Shown: one piece after another, positions 1 to 8,630 of the stretch
Position numbering within the stretch: the stretch's first letter is position 1
Layout of the letters: every line of letters starts with the position of its first letter
Assembly (NCBI GenBank): GCA_041665065.1
Contig: JBAYJM010000003.1
Span: 8,621-72,620 of the forward strand
Reading direction: 5' to 3'
Length of the DNA stretch: 64,000 nt
Source: JBAYJM01 sp041665065
GTDB lineage: Bacteria; Patescibacteriota; Patescibacteriia; 2-01-FULL-39-33
Position numbers and translations under genes: made by a program
Notes under the pieces: model-generated
Databases searched by the model: none
What the model was told of the DNA's origin: nothing
Seen by the model: only the letters and a program-made list of their open reading frames with translations

Positions 1-1137
1 TTGCTTCTGCTTTCTGCATATGTTTTAAATTTTACCTTGACTGAACTAAAAATTTCCACCAGCCAAGCGGTCGCAACGCAAGCCTACTATTTAGCTGAAA
101 GCGGTGTTGCTGAAGCCATTTGGAGACTGAAAAATGATTCGTCATGGAAAAGCTCTTTTGAAGATAATCCATCATGGACCATTCATCTTGTTAAAAATAA
201 TGCGCTGTTTTCTGGGGGGTCATACACGATAGACATCGTAAATTCGGGGCAGGCTCGCGGCGAAATAACAGTAACCGGAAAGATCAACAAAGGAAATTCC
301 ACCGCTCAAAGAGTTATAAAAACCTCAGTCTATAAAGCAATTGGCGAAAGTCCTCTCGCAGACGTTGCAGAATATGCCGATGGAAATATTGACATATCAG
401 GCTCACTATTAAATGTATATAACGGAAGCCTAGCCTCAAACAATAATGTAATAATCAATTTTTGGAGTGGCGTTAATGTAGACAATAGAGTCGCGGCCGG
501 AGTGAAAATTATTAAACATTCAAATTCCATTCTTAATGCCGCAAGCACGCTGGAGAATGCGCCAGTAGTGCCAATGCCTGCTGTATCATTTGATGATTTA
601 TCAGACCTCAATTCATTTAAAAATAAAGCTGGCAGTCAAGTCTATACCGAAAACCAATTTGCTGCCATGATGAATGCCAACCACAACCTGACTTTAAACG
701 GAGTAACCTATGTTACCGGCGACATTACAGTACCATATACGCAAACGCTGACGATTAATGGCGCCCTGGTTGCCGATAAGGACATCACAATCGGCGAGAA
801 TGATTGGCGATGCATTTTTTCCGGCCGAGCGAATGTCAATGTCAACACACAACCAGGCTCCCCTTCCGGTATTTTTTCTAAACGTAAAATTAATTTTGAA
901 CTTTGCTTGGGTAGTTTTAATGCGGCCGGATTGATTTATGCCAATGATCAAATAGACATTCTTAGCGTACCCAATATAATGAATATTGTTGGAGGCGTAA
1001 TTTCAAGAAAATTGACTTTAACAAGTATTTGGCAGGGCGTTAATATAACACTAAATGAGGAAAATATAATTTCCGGGCTCGGAAGCGCACTTTTTTCTCC
1101 GGTCATAACAGTAGAACACTGGGAAGAACAATACTAG
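1..1137 (+). CDS. PilX-like pilus assembly protein, 5' end cut by window edge
   Basis: The reading frame is open from the first base, so the TTG at position 1 is probably not the start. The visible N-terminus is the end of a hydrophobic helix followed by AYYLAESGVAEA, the pattern of PilX-type pilus proteins in which a membrane anchor precedes a conserved AESG segment. The remaining ~330 residues are polar and rich in Asn, Val and Ile, with alternating hydrophobic residues that suggest a beta-helix or beta-sandwich outside the cell. Stop TAG at 1135-1137, then pilM 52 bases on. Its place before pilM-N-O supports a role in the type IV pilus, as a minor component or tip protein. The exact function is inference. 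Confidence 0.75.
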   Translation: MLLLSAYVLNFTLTELKISTSQAVATQAYYLAESGVAEAIWRLKNDSSWKSSFEDNPSWTIHLVKNNALFSGGSYTIDIVNSGQARGEITVTGKINKGNSTAQRVIKTSVYKAIGESPLADVAEYADGNIDISGSLLNVYNGSLASNNNVIINFWSGVNVDNRVAAGVKIIKHSNSILNAASTLENAPVVPMPAVSFDDLSDLNSFKNKAGSQVYTENQFAAMMNANHNLTLNGVTYVTGDITVPYTQTLTINGALVADKDITIGENDWRCIFSGRANVNVNTQPGSPSGIFSKRKINFELCLGSFNAAGLIYANDQIDILSVPNIMNIVGGVISRKLTLTSIWQGVNITLNEENIISGLGSALFSPVITVEHWEEQY

Positions 1138-1154
1138 GGAATTTTATATATTTT

Positions 1155-1163
1155 TGCTATAAT
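1155..1163 (+). promoter_or_regulatory. Possible extended -10 promoter before pilM
   Basis: The gap before pilM contains TGCTATAAT, a full TATAAT at 1158-1163 preceded by the TG of an extended -10 element. No convincing -35 box is present. It could give pilMNO a start of their own in addition to read-through. Confidence 0.35.
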
Positions 1164-1189
1164 AATTAAAATAGCTTGCATAAAATATC

Positions 1190-2239
1190 ATGTCTTTTTT
1201 TGTTACAAATAACAATGCCTTTGGCCTTGACATCTCAGATGGCGGTCTTCGTTTGATTCAAATGTGTAAAAAAAATAAAAAGGTTGCAATTCAACTCTAT
1301 AATGATATCAACCTGCCAAATGACTGTGTAATAGAAGGTGAAATTAAAAATCAAAAGGTTTTTTTGGATCATTTAAACAAGCTGCTTAAGACACACATGG
1401 GTCATGGCAAAATATCCCATGAGGTAATCTGTTCATTACCGGAATCCAATACTTTTTTAAAGCAACTTACTATTGAAAAATGCAACGAAGAAGAAGTAAA
1501 AAACAAGGTGGAGGAGGTTTTGCCTCAGCACTTGCCTATGGCCATGGAGGATCTATATCTGGATTGCCAGATTATAAAAACAGATGAAAGTACCATGGAT
1601 ATACTAATAGGCGCCTCGCCAAAACAAATTGTCGATTCATACATGGAAATACTTGATATGGCAGGACTCATTCCATCAATATTAGAAATCGAAGCGGCCG
1701 CTATTTCACGGCTTGTTATTGAACAAAATGGTGGCATACAGCCGCAGATTATAATTGATATGGGAGCAACGCGTACAGGACTATTAATCTATGATGAAAA
1801 TACTGTAAAATTTACCGTCAGCTTACCCGTATCAGGACAAAAAATAACTGAACTTATCTCTCAAACTCTTGACCTCGACAAAGAAAAAGCTGAAAAAGCT
1901 AAACTTGTTTGCGGCCTTGATTCCGCTAAATGCCAAGGGGCACTACTAGAAATATTTTCTGAAACAATAGATGACCTATGTGTTCATATCCAATCTGCCA
2001 TGGATTTCTATAAAATAAATTTCAATAATAAAAAAATAGAAAAAATTACTCTTTGCGGAGGAGGGGCGAATTTTATTGGAATAGACAGCCTTCTGCAACA
2101 AAAGCTAAACTTGAAAGTTGAAATTGCCAATCCTTTTATAAATATTGCCAATCCTAATAAAAACTACTTTACGCCTCAGAGATCCCAATCCTATATTGCC
2201 GCTATTGGCCTTGGACTAAGAGGTATTTGCCGCCATTAA
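1190..2239 (+). CDS. pilM: Type IV pilus assembly protein PilM
   Basis: 349 residues, the normal PilM length. PilM is an actin-like (FtsA-fold) ATP-binding protein on the cytoplasmic face that binds the N-terminal tail of PilN and links the motor to the alignment subcomplex. Visible marks are the start FGLDISDGGLRLIQ, like the phosphate-1 loop of the actin fold, the central IIIDMGATRTGLLIYD (phosphate-2) and LCGGGANFIG near the C-terminus (adenosine loop). PilN starts one base after the stop and PilO overlaps PilN, giving the classical M-N-O order. No secretin (PilQ) or PilP follows, as expected for a cell without a typical outer membrane. Confidence 0.93.
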   Translation: MSFFVTNNNAFGLDISDGGLRLIQMCKKNKKVAIQLYNDINLPNDCVIEGEIKNQKVFLDHLNKLLKTHMGHGKISHEVICSLPESNTFLKQLTIEKCNEEEVKNKVEEVLPQHLPMAMEDLYLDCQIIKTDESTMDILIGASPKQIVDSYMEILDMAGLIPSILEIEAAAISRLVIEQNGGIQPQIIIDMGATRTGLLIYDENTVKFTVSLPVSGQKITELISQTLDLDKEKAEKAKLVCGLDSAKCQGALLEIFSETIDDLCVHIQSAMDFYKINFNNKKIEKITLCGGGANFIGIDSLLQQKLNLKVEIANPFINIANPNKNYFTPQRSQSYIAAIGLGLRGICRH

Positions 2240-2240
2240 T

Positions 2241-2777
2241 ATGATAACCATAAATTTGGTTCCGCAGGAACATAAAGAAAAAATCCAAAGAAAAAAAATT
2301 TACGTTTCTATAAAAGAAGCTCTTTTGATAATATTACTCTTTTCTTCAGTTGCTTCCATTTTACTTATACTTTCAAAATTTTATCTTGAGGATCAATTAG
2401 CGAGGCTCACCGATCAAAATAGCCATGGCATAGCGGCCATCCAATTAACTAATACAAAGATAAAGGCATTAAACAATAAAATCATCGAGGCATATACGGT
2501 ACAAAAAAACTTCAAATCATGGACAGCTGCAATTAATCCTATCCACGTAAGCAAAGGAGATAAAATAACCTTTTCTTCATTAAAGATTTTTAAACAACAG
2601 TCAAGTATTGAAATAACTGGCGTCGCCAAAACAAGAGCCGACTTAGTTGCCTTTCAAAAAAGGCTCCAAAAAATTGACGGTTTTACAAAAGTAAATTTAC
2701 CAATTAGCGACCTCATCAATAAGGGAAATAACGGTTTTACAATTAGAATAGAAATCGATTTAAACAAGCTGCCATGA
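2241..2777 (+). CDS. pilN: Type IV pilus protein PilN-like
   Basis: 178 residues. The N-terminus MITINLVPQEHKEKIQ carries the INLxP motif through which PilN docks on PilM. One membrane helix follows at about residues 27-48, then a coiled coil (about 50-85) and a ferredoxin-like extracytoplasmic domain. PilN pairs with PilO to form the inner-membrane alignment complex. It starts one base after pilM stops and its stop overlaps the pilO start (ATGA), so the three are translationally coupled. Sequence similarity to model PilN is low outside the motif, so the call leans on order and topology. Confidence 0.85.
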   Translation: MITINLVPQEHKEKIQRKKIYVSIKEALLIILLFSSVASILLILSKFYLEDQLARLTDQNSHGIAAIQLTNTKIKALNNKIIEAYTVQKNFKSWTAAINPIHVSKGDKITFSSLKIFKQQSSIEITGVAKTRADLVAFQKRLQKIDGFTKVNLPISDLINKGNNGFTIRIEIDLNKLP

Positions 2778-3298
2778 ACTTGAAAAAGAATAAATTTATA
2801 ATTGCTATTTTTGCCATAACTGCCTGTTGCGCAGTCGTGATTGCATTTTTGATCATCCCCAACATCCAAGATATTGTGAAAATCAATCAAGATATTATAT
2901 TTCAAAGAGAAGACCTTGAAAAGAAAGCCGCTCTTGGGCTTAACATAAAACAAATTTCTTCCGAAATTTCAGCAATGGAAAAAAACAGCGCCGAGTTAAA
3001 TAAAATGTATATAAAATCCGGAAAGGAATTAGAATTTTTAACCCTGCTTGACGAAATAGCTCAAAAAAACAATGTTGATGCTCAAGCAGTTCCACAATTT
3101 CCCGAAAAGAATGCCGAAAAATTAACAAAAATACCCTTAACAATTATCATAAAGGGAAAATTTGTAAATGTTTTTAGCTATATCGGGAGCCTTGAAACAA
3201 TGCCATATTATTACAATATTGATTCACTGGAAATCCAAGAAGGGGCGAATGACGCAACAACGGCAAACCTAACCGGTAACATTTATCTAAATAGATAA
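2774..3298 (+). CDS. pilO: Type IV pilus protein PilO-like
   Basis: 174 residues with a short basic N-terminus, one membrane helix (about 9-30), a coiled coil (about 32-80) and a C-terminal domain of PilO type. Family proteins dimerise with PilN through coiled coils and ferredoxin-like folds. The start overlaps the pilN stop by four bases. The C-terminal half contains LEFLTLLDEIAQKNNV and later VNVFSYIGSLETMPYYYNID, which matches the PilO core pattern. Confidence 0.83.
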   Translation: MNLKKNKFIIAIFAITACCAVVIAFLIIPNIQDIVKINQDIIFQREDLEKKAALGLNIKQISSEISAMEKNSAELNKMYIKSGKELEFLTLLDEIAQKNNVDAQAVPQFPEKNAEKLTKIPLTIIIKGKFVNVFSYIGSLETMPYYYNIDSLEIQEGANDATTANLTGNIYLNR

Positions 3299-3305
3299 AC
3301 CTAAA

Positions 3306-3626
3306 ATGAAAAAAATCAATCCACAAAAAACTTATAGTTTTTTTGAAAAATATCTAAACACCCTGGTCTTGGCTGCCGTGGTTATAATTCTTGGAGTGCT
3401 TATTTATTTTTTATACACTAATTTTTATTTAACTCTCTCAGAAGCAAAGGTCGTGACCTCATTACAAAATAAGGTAATTTCTGAAAGATTAGAAAAAGAA
3501 AAATTTTACCTGATACTCGATAATATCAATAAAAAAACATCAAAGAAAATTGAATCAATTTCATCATCAAGCCCATCACTGGCTAACACGTCAACCAGCT
3601 CAACAATTCCTAAATTAAGAAACTAA
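3306..3626 (+). CDS. Small single-span membrane protein in the pilus operon
   Basis: 106 residues, seven bases after pilO. It has a 15-residue basic and aromatic start, one membrane helix (about 17-40), a coiled-coil-like stretch with alternating Lys and Glu, and a Ser/Thr-rich tail. The position is where PilP sits in proteobacterial pil operons, but there is no lipobox and no beta domain, so it is not a recognisable PilP. A bidirectional terminator starts three bases after the stop. Function unknown; a small accessory subunit of the pilus machine is a reasonable guess. Confidence 0.7.
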   Translation: MKKINPQKTYSFFEKYLNTLVLAAVVIILGVLIYFLYTNFYLTLSEAKVVTSLQNKVISERLEKEKFYLILDNINKKTSKKIESISSSSPSLANTSTSSTIPKLRN

Positions 3627-3628
3627 AA

Positions 3629-3653
3629 AATCCGGGCAACCGGATTTTTTTTA
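3629..3653. terminator. Bidirectional terminator between pil operon and iscS
   Basis: Perfect 8-bp stem AAATCCGG / CCGGATTT around a GCAA tetraloop (GNRA type), with a T-run on the plus side and an A-run (T-run on the minus strand) on the other. It separates two convergent operons. Confidence 0.92.
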
Positions 3654-3663
3654 TTTCAATAGT

Positions 3664-4857
3664 TTATTTAATCGGCGACATTTCCCTTAGCCTTAAAATT
3701 ATAGGGGGCAAAACTCTTAATAGATAATCTACTTCTTTTTTGTTATTAAATCTTCCAAGACTGAATCGTATGCTCCCGTGCGCCAATTCCGGCTTGACTC
3801 CAATAGCACTTAAGACATGAGACGGTTCAAGTGAACCGGATGAGCAGGCAGAACCGGTAGAAACGGCTATGCCTTTTTGGGAAAGCATAAGCAAAATACT
3901 TTCGCCTTCCGCCCCCTCAAAAATAATACTGGCATTAGAGTGTAATCTTTTTTCCATGTCGCCGTTAACGGAAATATTATCTATTTTTGACTTTATTCCC
4001 CTAACCAAGTAGTCCCTTAAACTTTTTAGCTTGTTGTTCTTCTTCTGGGACTGTGTTTTCATGATGATGTCGACGGCTTTTGCCATTCCAACTATGCCGG
4101 CAACATTGTAAGTTCCCGGCCTGACATTGTTTTGTTGGTGTCCGCCAAAAATTTGCGCTCGAAATGGGGTGTTTTTTTTCAAATACAACACGCCAACGCC
4201 TTTGGGTCCATAAATTTTATGAGCTGAAAATGAAAGCAAATCTACTCCTAATTTTTTGACATTCATATCTAAATAACCGGCCGCTTGCGTGGCATCAGTG
4301 TGAAAATAAATTTTATTTTTTCTACCGTCGTTTATTTTTTTAATTTCTTTTCCTATCTCTGCAATCGGTTGTGTTGTACCAATTTCATTATTAGCATACA
4401 TGACAGAGATCAGCACAGTATTGTCTTTAATTTCCTTGCAAATCGAATTAACATCCATCAGGCCTTTGGAATTCGGCTTTACAAAAGTGACATCCGCCCC
4501 GTCTCTAGCCAGCTGTTTTGCCGGCTCCAATACAGCATCATGTTCAATGGCGGAGACGATAATATGGGGCTTTAAATTGGAATTTGTCCTTTTAATGGCC
4601 TCCACGGGCCCCCAAATAGCCATATTATCGCTTTCTGTCGCACCAGAGGTGAAATACACCTCCTCAGCGCTACAGCCCAAAAAAGAGGCTATTTTTTGCT
4701 TTGCTTGATCAACGGCATTTTTGGCGTCCCTGCCAGCAAAATGCAACGAAGAAGCATTGCCAAATTGATTTTTTAAAAATGGCTCCATAGCCTTAAAAAC
4801 AGCCGGGTCGAGTGGTGTAGTGGCCGCATTATCAAAATAAACTTTAATTGTTGCCAT
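3664..4857 (-). CDS. iscS: Cysteine desulfurase (IscS/NifS type)
   Basis: PLP enzyme that takes sulfur from cysteine and passes it as persulfide to the IscU scaffold. The start chosen is the ATG at 4857 (MATIKVYFDNAATTPLDP), 397 residues; an earlier in-frame ATG at 4884 adds nine unconserved residues inside rmlA. Marks seen: DNAATTPL at the N-terminus, His106 in IEHDAV, PLP lysine K214 in SAHKIYGPKG, and the persulfide loop Cys338 in STGSACSSGS. The 14-base overlap with the end of rmlA indicates coupling. It is the last gene of an operon headed by the Rrf2 regulator, but two sugar-nucleotide genes separate it from iscU and nfu. Confidence 0.95.
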   Translation of the reverse strand: MATIKVYFDNAATTPLDPAVFKAMEPFLKNQFGNASSLHFAGRDAKNAVDQAKQKIASFLGCSAEEVYFTSGATESDNMAIWGPVEAIKRTNSNLKPHIIVSAIEHDAVLEPAKQLARDGADVTFVKPNSKGLMDVNSICKEIKDNTVLISVMYANNEIGTTQPIAEIGKEIKKINDGRKNKIYFHTDATQAAGYLDMNVKKLGVDLLSFSAHKIYGPKGVGVLYLKKNTPFRAQIFGGHQQNNVRPGTYNVAGIVGMAKAVDIIMKTQSQKKNNKLKSLRDYLVRGIKSKIDNISVNGDMEKRLHSNASIIFEGAEGESILLMLSQKGIAVSTGSACSSGSLEPSHVLSAIGVKPELAHGSIRFSLGRFNNKKEVDYLLRVLPPIILRLREMSPIK

Positions 4858-5587
4858 ATAAATTATTTTTAACTTTTTTTGCAATTAAATTTGAAGCTGC
4901 CAGAAGAGACTCAAACGTTCCTGCATCGGTCCAATCACCTCTTAACGTTTCATAAGTCATTATACTATTATCAATATAAAAATTATTTACATCAGTTATT
5001 TCAAGCTCGCCCCTGCCTGAAGGCTTAAGGGTTTTGATTATTTCCCAAACCTGGCTGTCATAACAGTAGAACCCAGTAACTGCCAAATTAGATTTCGGCT
5101 CGGACGGTTTTTCTTCAATTTTTTTTACGGCGCTTCCATTTAATTCGGCTACTCCAAATCTACTAGGATCAACCACCTCTTTTAAAAAAATTTTAGCCCC
5201 CCTATTCTGTACTGCAAAGTCGCTGACACCATTTTTAATCTGGTCGTATTCGGCATAAATATTATCTCCCAAAATAACAGCTATTTTATCATTATCTGCG
5301 AAATCCTCGCAAAGACCAAGCGCCTCAGCTATACCTCCGGCCTTCTCCTGCACTGCGTATGAAATTCTTATGCCATAATCCCTGCCCGATCCAAGCAATT
5401 CAAGAAAATGCCCGGCGTGACCGGTACCCGATACGATCATAATATCCTTAATTCCTGCTGCCATTAATGTTTCTAGAGGATAAAGAATCATCGGCTTATC
5501 ATAAACAGGAAGAAGATGTTTATTAGTAACTTTTGTGCAAGGCATCAGCCTCGTACCATGGCCTCCAGCAAGAATTATACCGCGCAT
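4844..5587 (-). CDS. rmlA: Glucose-1-phosphate thymidylyltransferase
   Basis: 247 residues, the short form of RmlA. It joins dTTP and glucose 1-phosphate to give dTDP-glucose, the first step towards dTDP-rhamnose and related surface sugars. The nucleotide loop reads GGHGTRLMP, followed by the family pattern KHLLPVYDKPM and by ILGDNIY, the metal-binding Asp segment. Spacing to rmlB is 21 bases and the end overlaps iscS. rmlC and rmlD are absent here, so the final sugar is unknown. A related nucleotidyltransferase of other specificity is possible, but pairing with rmlB favours dTDP-glucose. Confidence 0.9.
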   Translation of the reverse strand: MRGIILAGGHGTRLMPCTKVTNKHLLPVYDKPMILYPLETLMAAGIKDIMIVSGTGHAGHFLELLGSGRDYGIRISYAVQEKAGGIAEALGLCEDFADNDKIAVILGDNIYAEYDQIKNGVSDFAVQNRGAKIFLKEVVDPSRFGVAELNGSAVKKIEEKPSEPKSNLAVTGFYCYDSQVWEIIKTLKPSGRGELEITDVNNFYIDNSIMTYETLRGDWTDAGTFESLLAASNLIAKKVKNNLYGNN

Positions 5588-5608
5588 TTTTTTATATTTA
5601 TTTTTTAG

Positions 5609-6622
5609 TTATACCGAGATATATTGTTTTTCGTAATAGTTTTGATATTCTCCTCCTTTTACCCTATTAACCCACTCCTGATTGTCCATATACCACTTGA
5701 CTGTCATTTCCAAATATTTATCAAAACCATAGAGTGGCTTATAGCCCAAATCCCTCTCAGCTTTAGAAAAATTTACCGCGTATCTTCGATCGTGAGCCGG
5801 CCTGTCTTTGACAAATTCAATCATGTCTTCATTTTTTCCCAAAATAGCCAGCACTTTTTTCACTAATTCTAAATTATTAACTTTTTCGGTCATTCCACCA
5901 ATGCAATATGTTTCCTTATTTTTTCCACTTTGAATAATTAGTTCAATAGCTCGACAATGATCATCAACATAAAGCCAGTCCCTTATATATTTGCCATCGC
6001 CATATACCGGGATTTTTTTATCAGATAAGACATTTGAAATCATCAGAGGCAAGAATTTTTCCGGGAATTGGAAAGGACCGAAATTATTAGAGCAGTTAGA
6101 AATCGTATAGGACAAATCAAAAGTGTCTCCAAAAGATCTCACCAAATGGTCTGATCCAGCCTTAGAAGCGGAATAAGGACTGTGCGGATCATAAGGAGTT
6201 TTTTCGTCAAACTTATTATCACCCTCTAAGTCCAGCGATCCAAATACCTCATCAGTCGAAACATGATGGATTTTCTTATTTCCATTTTTAACCGCTGCAT
6301 CCAAAAGAACTTGAGTCCCCACAATGTTTGTAATGACAAATGGAGTTGAATCCATAATTGATCTATCAACATGAGACTCTGCCGCAAAATGGATTATTTG
6401 ATCTATGTCGCTTACCAATTCATTAACCAATTCTCGATCACATATATCACCTTTTACAAATCTATAATTAGGATTTTCCTGCACATCTTTCAAATTTTCC
6501 AAATTACCCGCATAAGTGAGTTTATCCAAATTAACAATTTGATCATTAGGATGATTATTTAACCAATATCTAATAAAATTAGATCCGATAAATCCTGCTC
6601 CTCCGGTTACTAATATTTTCAT
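5609..6622 (-). CDS. rmlB: dTDP-glucose 4,6-dehydratase
   Basis: 337 residues, full length for an extended short-chain dehydrogenase. It converts dTDP-glucose to the 4-keto-6-deoxy sugar with bound NAD. Marks: the Rossmann loop GGAGFIGSNF, the catalytic STDEVFG segment (Thr-Asp-Glu), YSASK with the catalytic Tyr and Lys, and NNFGPFQFPEKF, typical of RmlB. It lies 20 bases after nfu on the same strand, so an Fe-S operon runs on into sugar-nucleotide genes. Confidence 0.94.
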   Translation of the reverse strand: MKILVTGGAGFIGSNFIRYWLNNHPNDQIVNLDKLTYAGNLENLKDVQENPNYRFVKGDICDRELVNELVSDIDQIIHFAAESHVDRSIMDSTPFVITNIVGTQVLLDAAVKNGNKKIHHVSTDEVFGSLDLEGDNKFDEKTPYDPHSPYSASKAGSDHLVRSFGDTFDLSYTISNCSNNFGPFQFPEKFLPLMISNVLSDKKIPVYGDGKYIRDWLYVDDHCRAIELIIQSGKNKETYCIGGMTEKVNNLELVKKVLAILGKNEDMIEFVKDRPAHDRRYAVNFSKAERDLGYKPLYGFDKYLEMTVKWYMDNQEWVNRVKGGEYQNYYEKQYISV

Positions 6623-6642
6623 AATGCCAATTAATTTCCAAA

Positions 6643-6867
6643 TTAAACAGCCTGGACTATTTTTACTTCCGGAACTTTTTCTCTAACGGCCTTTGCGATT
6701 CCCTGTTGAAGGGTAACCATTGCCATAGGACAGCCATGGCATGCACCCTGAAGTTTTAACTTTAAAATTCCATCGCTTTCATCAAATGACACAAACTCAA
6801 CATCGCCACCATCCATTTGCAAATGAGGACGAAATTCATCTAGAGCAGCTTTTATTTTTTCGATCAT
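6643..6867 (-). CDS. nfu: NifU C-terminal-domain (Nfu) iron-sulfur carrier
   Basis: 74 residues, a free-standing Nfu domain. Cys43 and Cys46 in GACHGCPMAM form the CxxC that holds a 4Fe-4S cluster between two subunits. The opening segment LQMDGGDVEFV is typical of the family. Nfu proteins carry clusters from the scaffold to target enzymes. It starts nine bases after iscU. Confidence 0.92.
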   Translation of the reverse strand: MIEKIKAALDEFRPHLQMDGGDVEFVSFDESDGILKLKLQGACHGCPMAMVTLQQGIAKAVREKVPEVKIVQAV

Positions 6868-6876
6868 ATTTTTATA

Positions 6877-7260
6877 TTACTTTTTAGATTCTCTATAATT
6901 TTTAATTGCCTCCTGCAATCCTTCGTGAGCTAAGACTGAACAATGCAACTTAGGCGCCGGCAAGCCGCCCAATTCATTTGCTATATCTAATTTGCCTATT
7001 TTTAATGCCTCATCTAAAGTCTTGCCCTTTGCCATGTCAGTTAACATTGATGATGTGGCGATAGCCGCCCCGCAACCCAATGTCTCAAATTTAATATCAT
7101 CAATTATATCTTCGGCCTTTTTATTTTGGCCGACTTTTATATAAATTTTCATAATATCGCCACAAACAGGATTTCCGACCTGTCCAACACCATCAGCATC
7201 TTTAATTGTGCCCTGATTGTGGGGCTTTTGAAAATGCTTTAATACTTTTTCGTTATACAT
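6877..7260 (-). CDS. iscU: Iron-sulfur cluster scaffold IscU
   Basis: 127 residues. Cluster ligands Cys33, Asp35, Cys63 and Cys107 are all present (GNPVCGD, ETLGCGAAIA, KLHCSVLA). The Asp next to the first Cys is the mark of IscU/NifU-N. It assembles 2Fe-2S clusters from IscS sulfur. The gene lies 32 bases after the Rrf2 regulator and 9 before nfu. No hscA, hscB or ferredoxin gene is in the operon, so this is a minimal set. Confidence 0.94.
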   Translation of the reverse strand: MYNEKVLKHFQKPHNQGTIKDADGVGQVGNPVCGDIMKIYIKVGQNKKAEDIIDDIKFETLGCGAAIATSSMLTDMAKGKTLDEALKIGKLDIANELGGLPAPKLHCSVLAHEGLQEAIKNYRESKK

Positions 7261-7292
7261 AAAAATTTAATTTTTAATTTATTAATTTTAAA

Positions 7293-7697
7293 TTATACAA
7301 GGTTTGCTAAAGTGAATTTTCGCAATGTCTTTATAATATTCTTTTGTAATTCATCCCAAACTTTTTTAGTTAAACAGCCATTGACGGAACATGCTACTTT
7401 TCCATTCTCCCCCGCCATGCAATAAAATACAGCTAATGGCCCCTCAAGAGCCTCTACAATTTCAAAAATATTTATTTCTTTTGGCGATCGTGACAACTTA
7501 TAGCCTCCACTTACCCCCTTAATACTCTTAACTAAATCATTTGCCTTTAACTTAACAAATAAATGTTCCAAATAAGACTGAGATATGTGTTCTTTTTTTG
7601 AAATTTCGGTCAGGGAAAGCGGATTATTATTTTTGCCATTTTTTGCCAAAGCCGTCATGGCCTTAAGACCGTATTCTGTTTTAGTAGTAAACATCAT
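7293..7697 (-). CDS. Rrf2-family regulator, IscR-like
   Basis: 134 residues with an N-terminal winged helix (TKTEYGLKAMTALA, then a recognition helix around ISQSYLEHLF and the wing GVSGGYKLSR). Three cysteines, Cys93, Cys103 and Cys108, lie in the loop where IscR has Cys92, Cys98 and Cys104, the ligands of its 2Fe-2S cluster. This and its position heading iscU-nfu point to a cluster-sensing repressor of its own operon. An imperfect palindrome at the predicted transcription start could be its site. Cluster binding is inferred from the spacing only. Confidence 0.88.
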   Translation of the reverse strand: MMFTTKTEYGLKAMTALAKNGKNNNPLSLTEISKKEHISQSYLEHLFVKLKANDLVKSIKGVSGGYKLSRSPKEINIFEIVEALEGPLAVFYCMAGENGKVACSVNGCLTKKVWDELQKNIIKTLRKFTLANLV

Positions 7698-7746
7698 AAT
7701 TCTTGCATTTTAGTTCTAAATAGCTCCTTTCAGCTAAGGATAAACT

Positions 7747-7763
7747 CCTAGTAAGTTAGTTGG
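7747..7763. promoter_or_regulatory. Candidate Rrf2/IscR operator
   Basis: A 17-bp imperfect palindrome, CCTAGTAAGTTAGTTGG, with 12 of 17 positions symmetric (core TAA-N-TTA). It begins within about ten bases of the -10 box and covers the expected start of transcription, where a bound repressor would block initiation. The assignment to Rrf2 is inference from position. Confidence 0.4.
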
Positions 7764-7771
7764 TTATTTAT

Positions 7772-7800
7772 ATAGTAGCAACCGCAAACAAGCATGTCAA
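7772..7800 (-). promoter_or_regulatory. Promoter of the Fe-S / rml operon
   Basis: On the minus strand: TTGACA (7795-7800), a 17-bp spacer and TACTAT (7772-7777), preceded by TGC (extended -10). Predicted start near 7765, giving a leader of about 68 bases before the Rrf2 gene. Confidence 0.8.
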
Positions 7801-7804
7801 GTCC

Positions 7805-8623
7805 CTATTTACTGACAATAATCATAATTCTCTGCCCCAAAGCCATTTCCTGGTCGGTCATCCCGCCTTCAGCTAACTGATGGTTCCAATCGTGAACGGA
7901 ATTTATTAATTTTTCAAAATCATAACGCCAGCCATTTCCCTTGCGCGTACCGGGATCATTAGTTATAAACTGAGACCCACTATAGCCCTTGATTACCAAC
8001 ATATGATAAATCGGACCGGGTTGTTTGAAATTAGGGTTGCCTAATTCTCTTCCGGCCGCCGGCACAATAATCAAATTTCCTTTTGATAATTCATATTTAA
8101 TGCGATCAACAGAAACATCGGTGGTAAGTTTGGCATTTAAGCCAAAGTATTCTTTTAAAATAATTTGGGTCTCTTCTGCAGTAAGATCAACGCCAAAACT
8201 CCTTTCCTTCTGCCACCCAATAAGGCCTTGAATCTCTTGCTCCATTATGGTTTCGTCAAGATTTTCTTTATGAAAATATTTCGCAGCCATAATCATTGAT
8301 GCTTCCTCGCAAGACTCTTCATGCAACTCGTCCCAATTTGCAAATGGTGCCTGCTGGGCAAAAGCAACCCTTAATTCAAAACTTGTGGGAATTAAAACAG
8401 TGACCTTTTCTGTTGTCGTTGCCTTGATAGGATGGTCCTTGACGGAAATTGTAGATGTTACGGAAGAGGTGGATATGAATCTGTCATCGGTTGAGGTTTT
8501 ATAATCGCTAATAGCATCTCCATTAACCTCAATCTTTAATGCTTGCTTGCTGGTACACGCGGATATCAATGGCAAACATAAAACAAGTAACGATATTAAA
8601 ATTAAATATTTGAATTTGATCAT
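7805..8623 (-). CDS. Lipoprotein with C39-like papain-fold peptidase domain
   Basis: 272 residues. A signal sequence ends in the lipobox LISAC (Cys23), so the mature protein should be a surface lipoprotein. After a Ser/Thr-rich linker, a C39_2-like papain-fold domain spans about residues 85-270. Candidate catalytic residues are Cys105 in EESCEEASM, His207 in IYHMLV and Asp223 in ITNDPGTR. Related domains in exported proteins act as cysteine peptidases or have lost activity; here the Cys-His-Asp set is intact. It follows another lipoprotein gene by seven bases. A paralogue without lipobox lies at 28204-28992. Substrate unknown. Confidence 0.8.
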   Translation of the reverse strand: MIKFKYLILISLLVLCLPLISACTSKQALKIEVNGDAISDYKTSTDDRFISTSSVTSTISVKDHPIKATTTEKVTVLIPTSFELRVAFAQQAPFANWDELHEESCEEASMIMAAKYFHKENLDETIMEQEIQGLIGWQKERSFGVDLTAEETQIILKEYFGLNAKLTTDVSVDRIKYELSKGNLIIVPAAGRELGNPNFKQPGPIYHMLVIKGYSGSQFITNDPGTRKGNGWRYDFEKLINSVHDWNHQLAEGGMTDQEMALGQRIMIIVSK

Positions 8624-8630
8624 TTTACTT

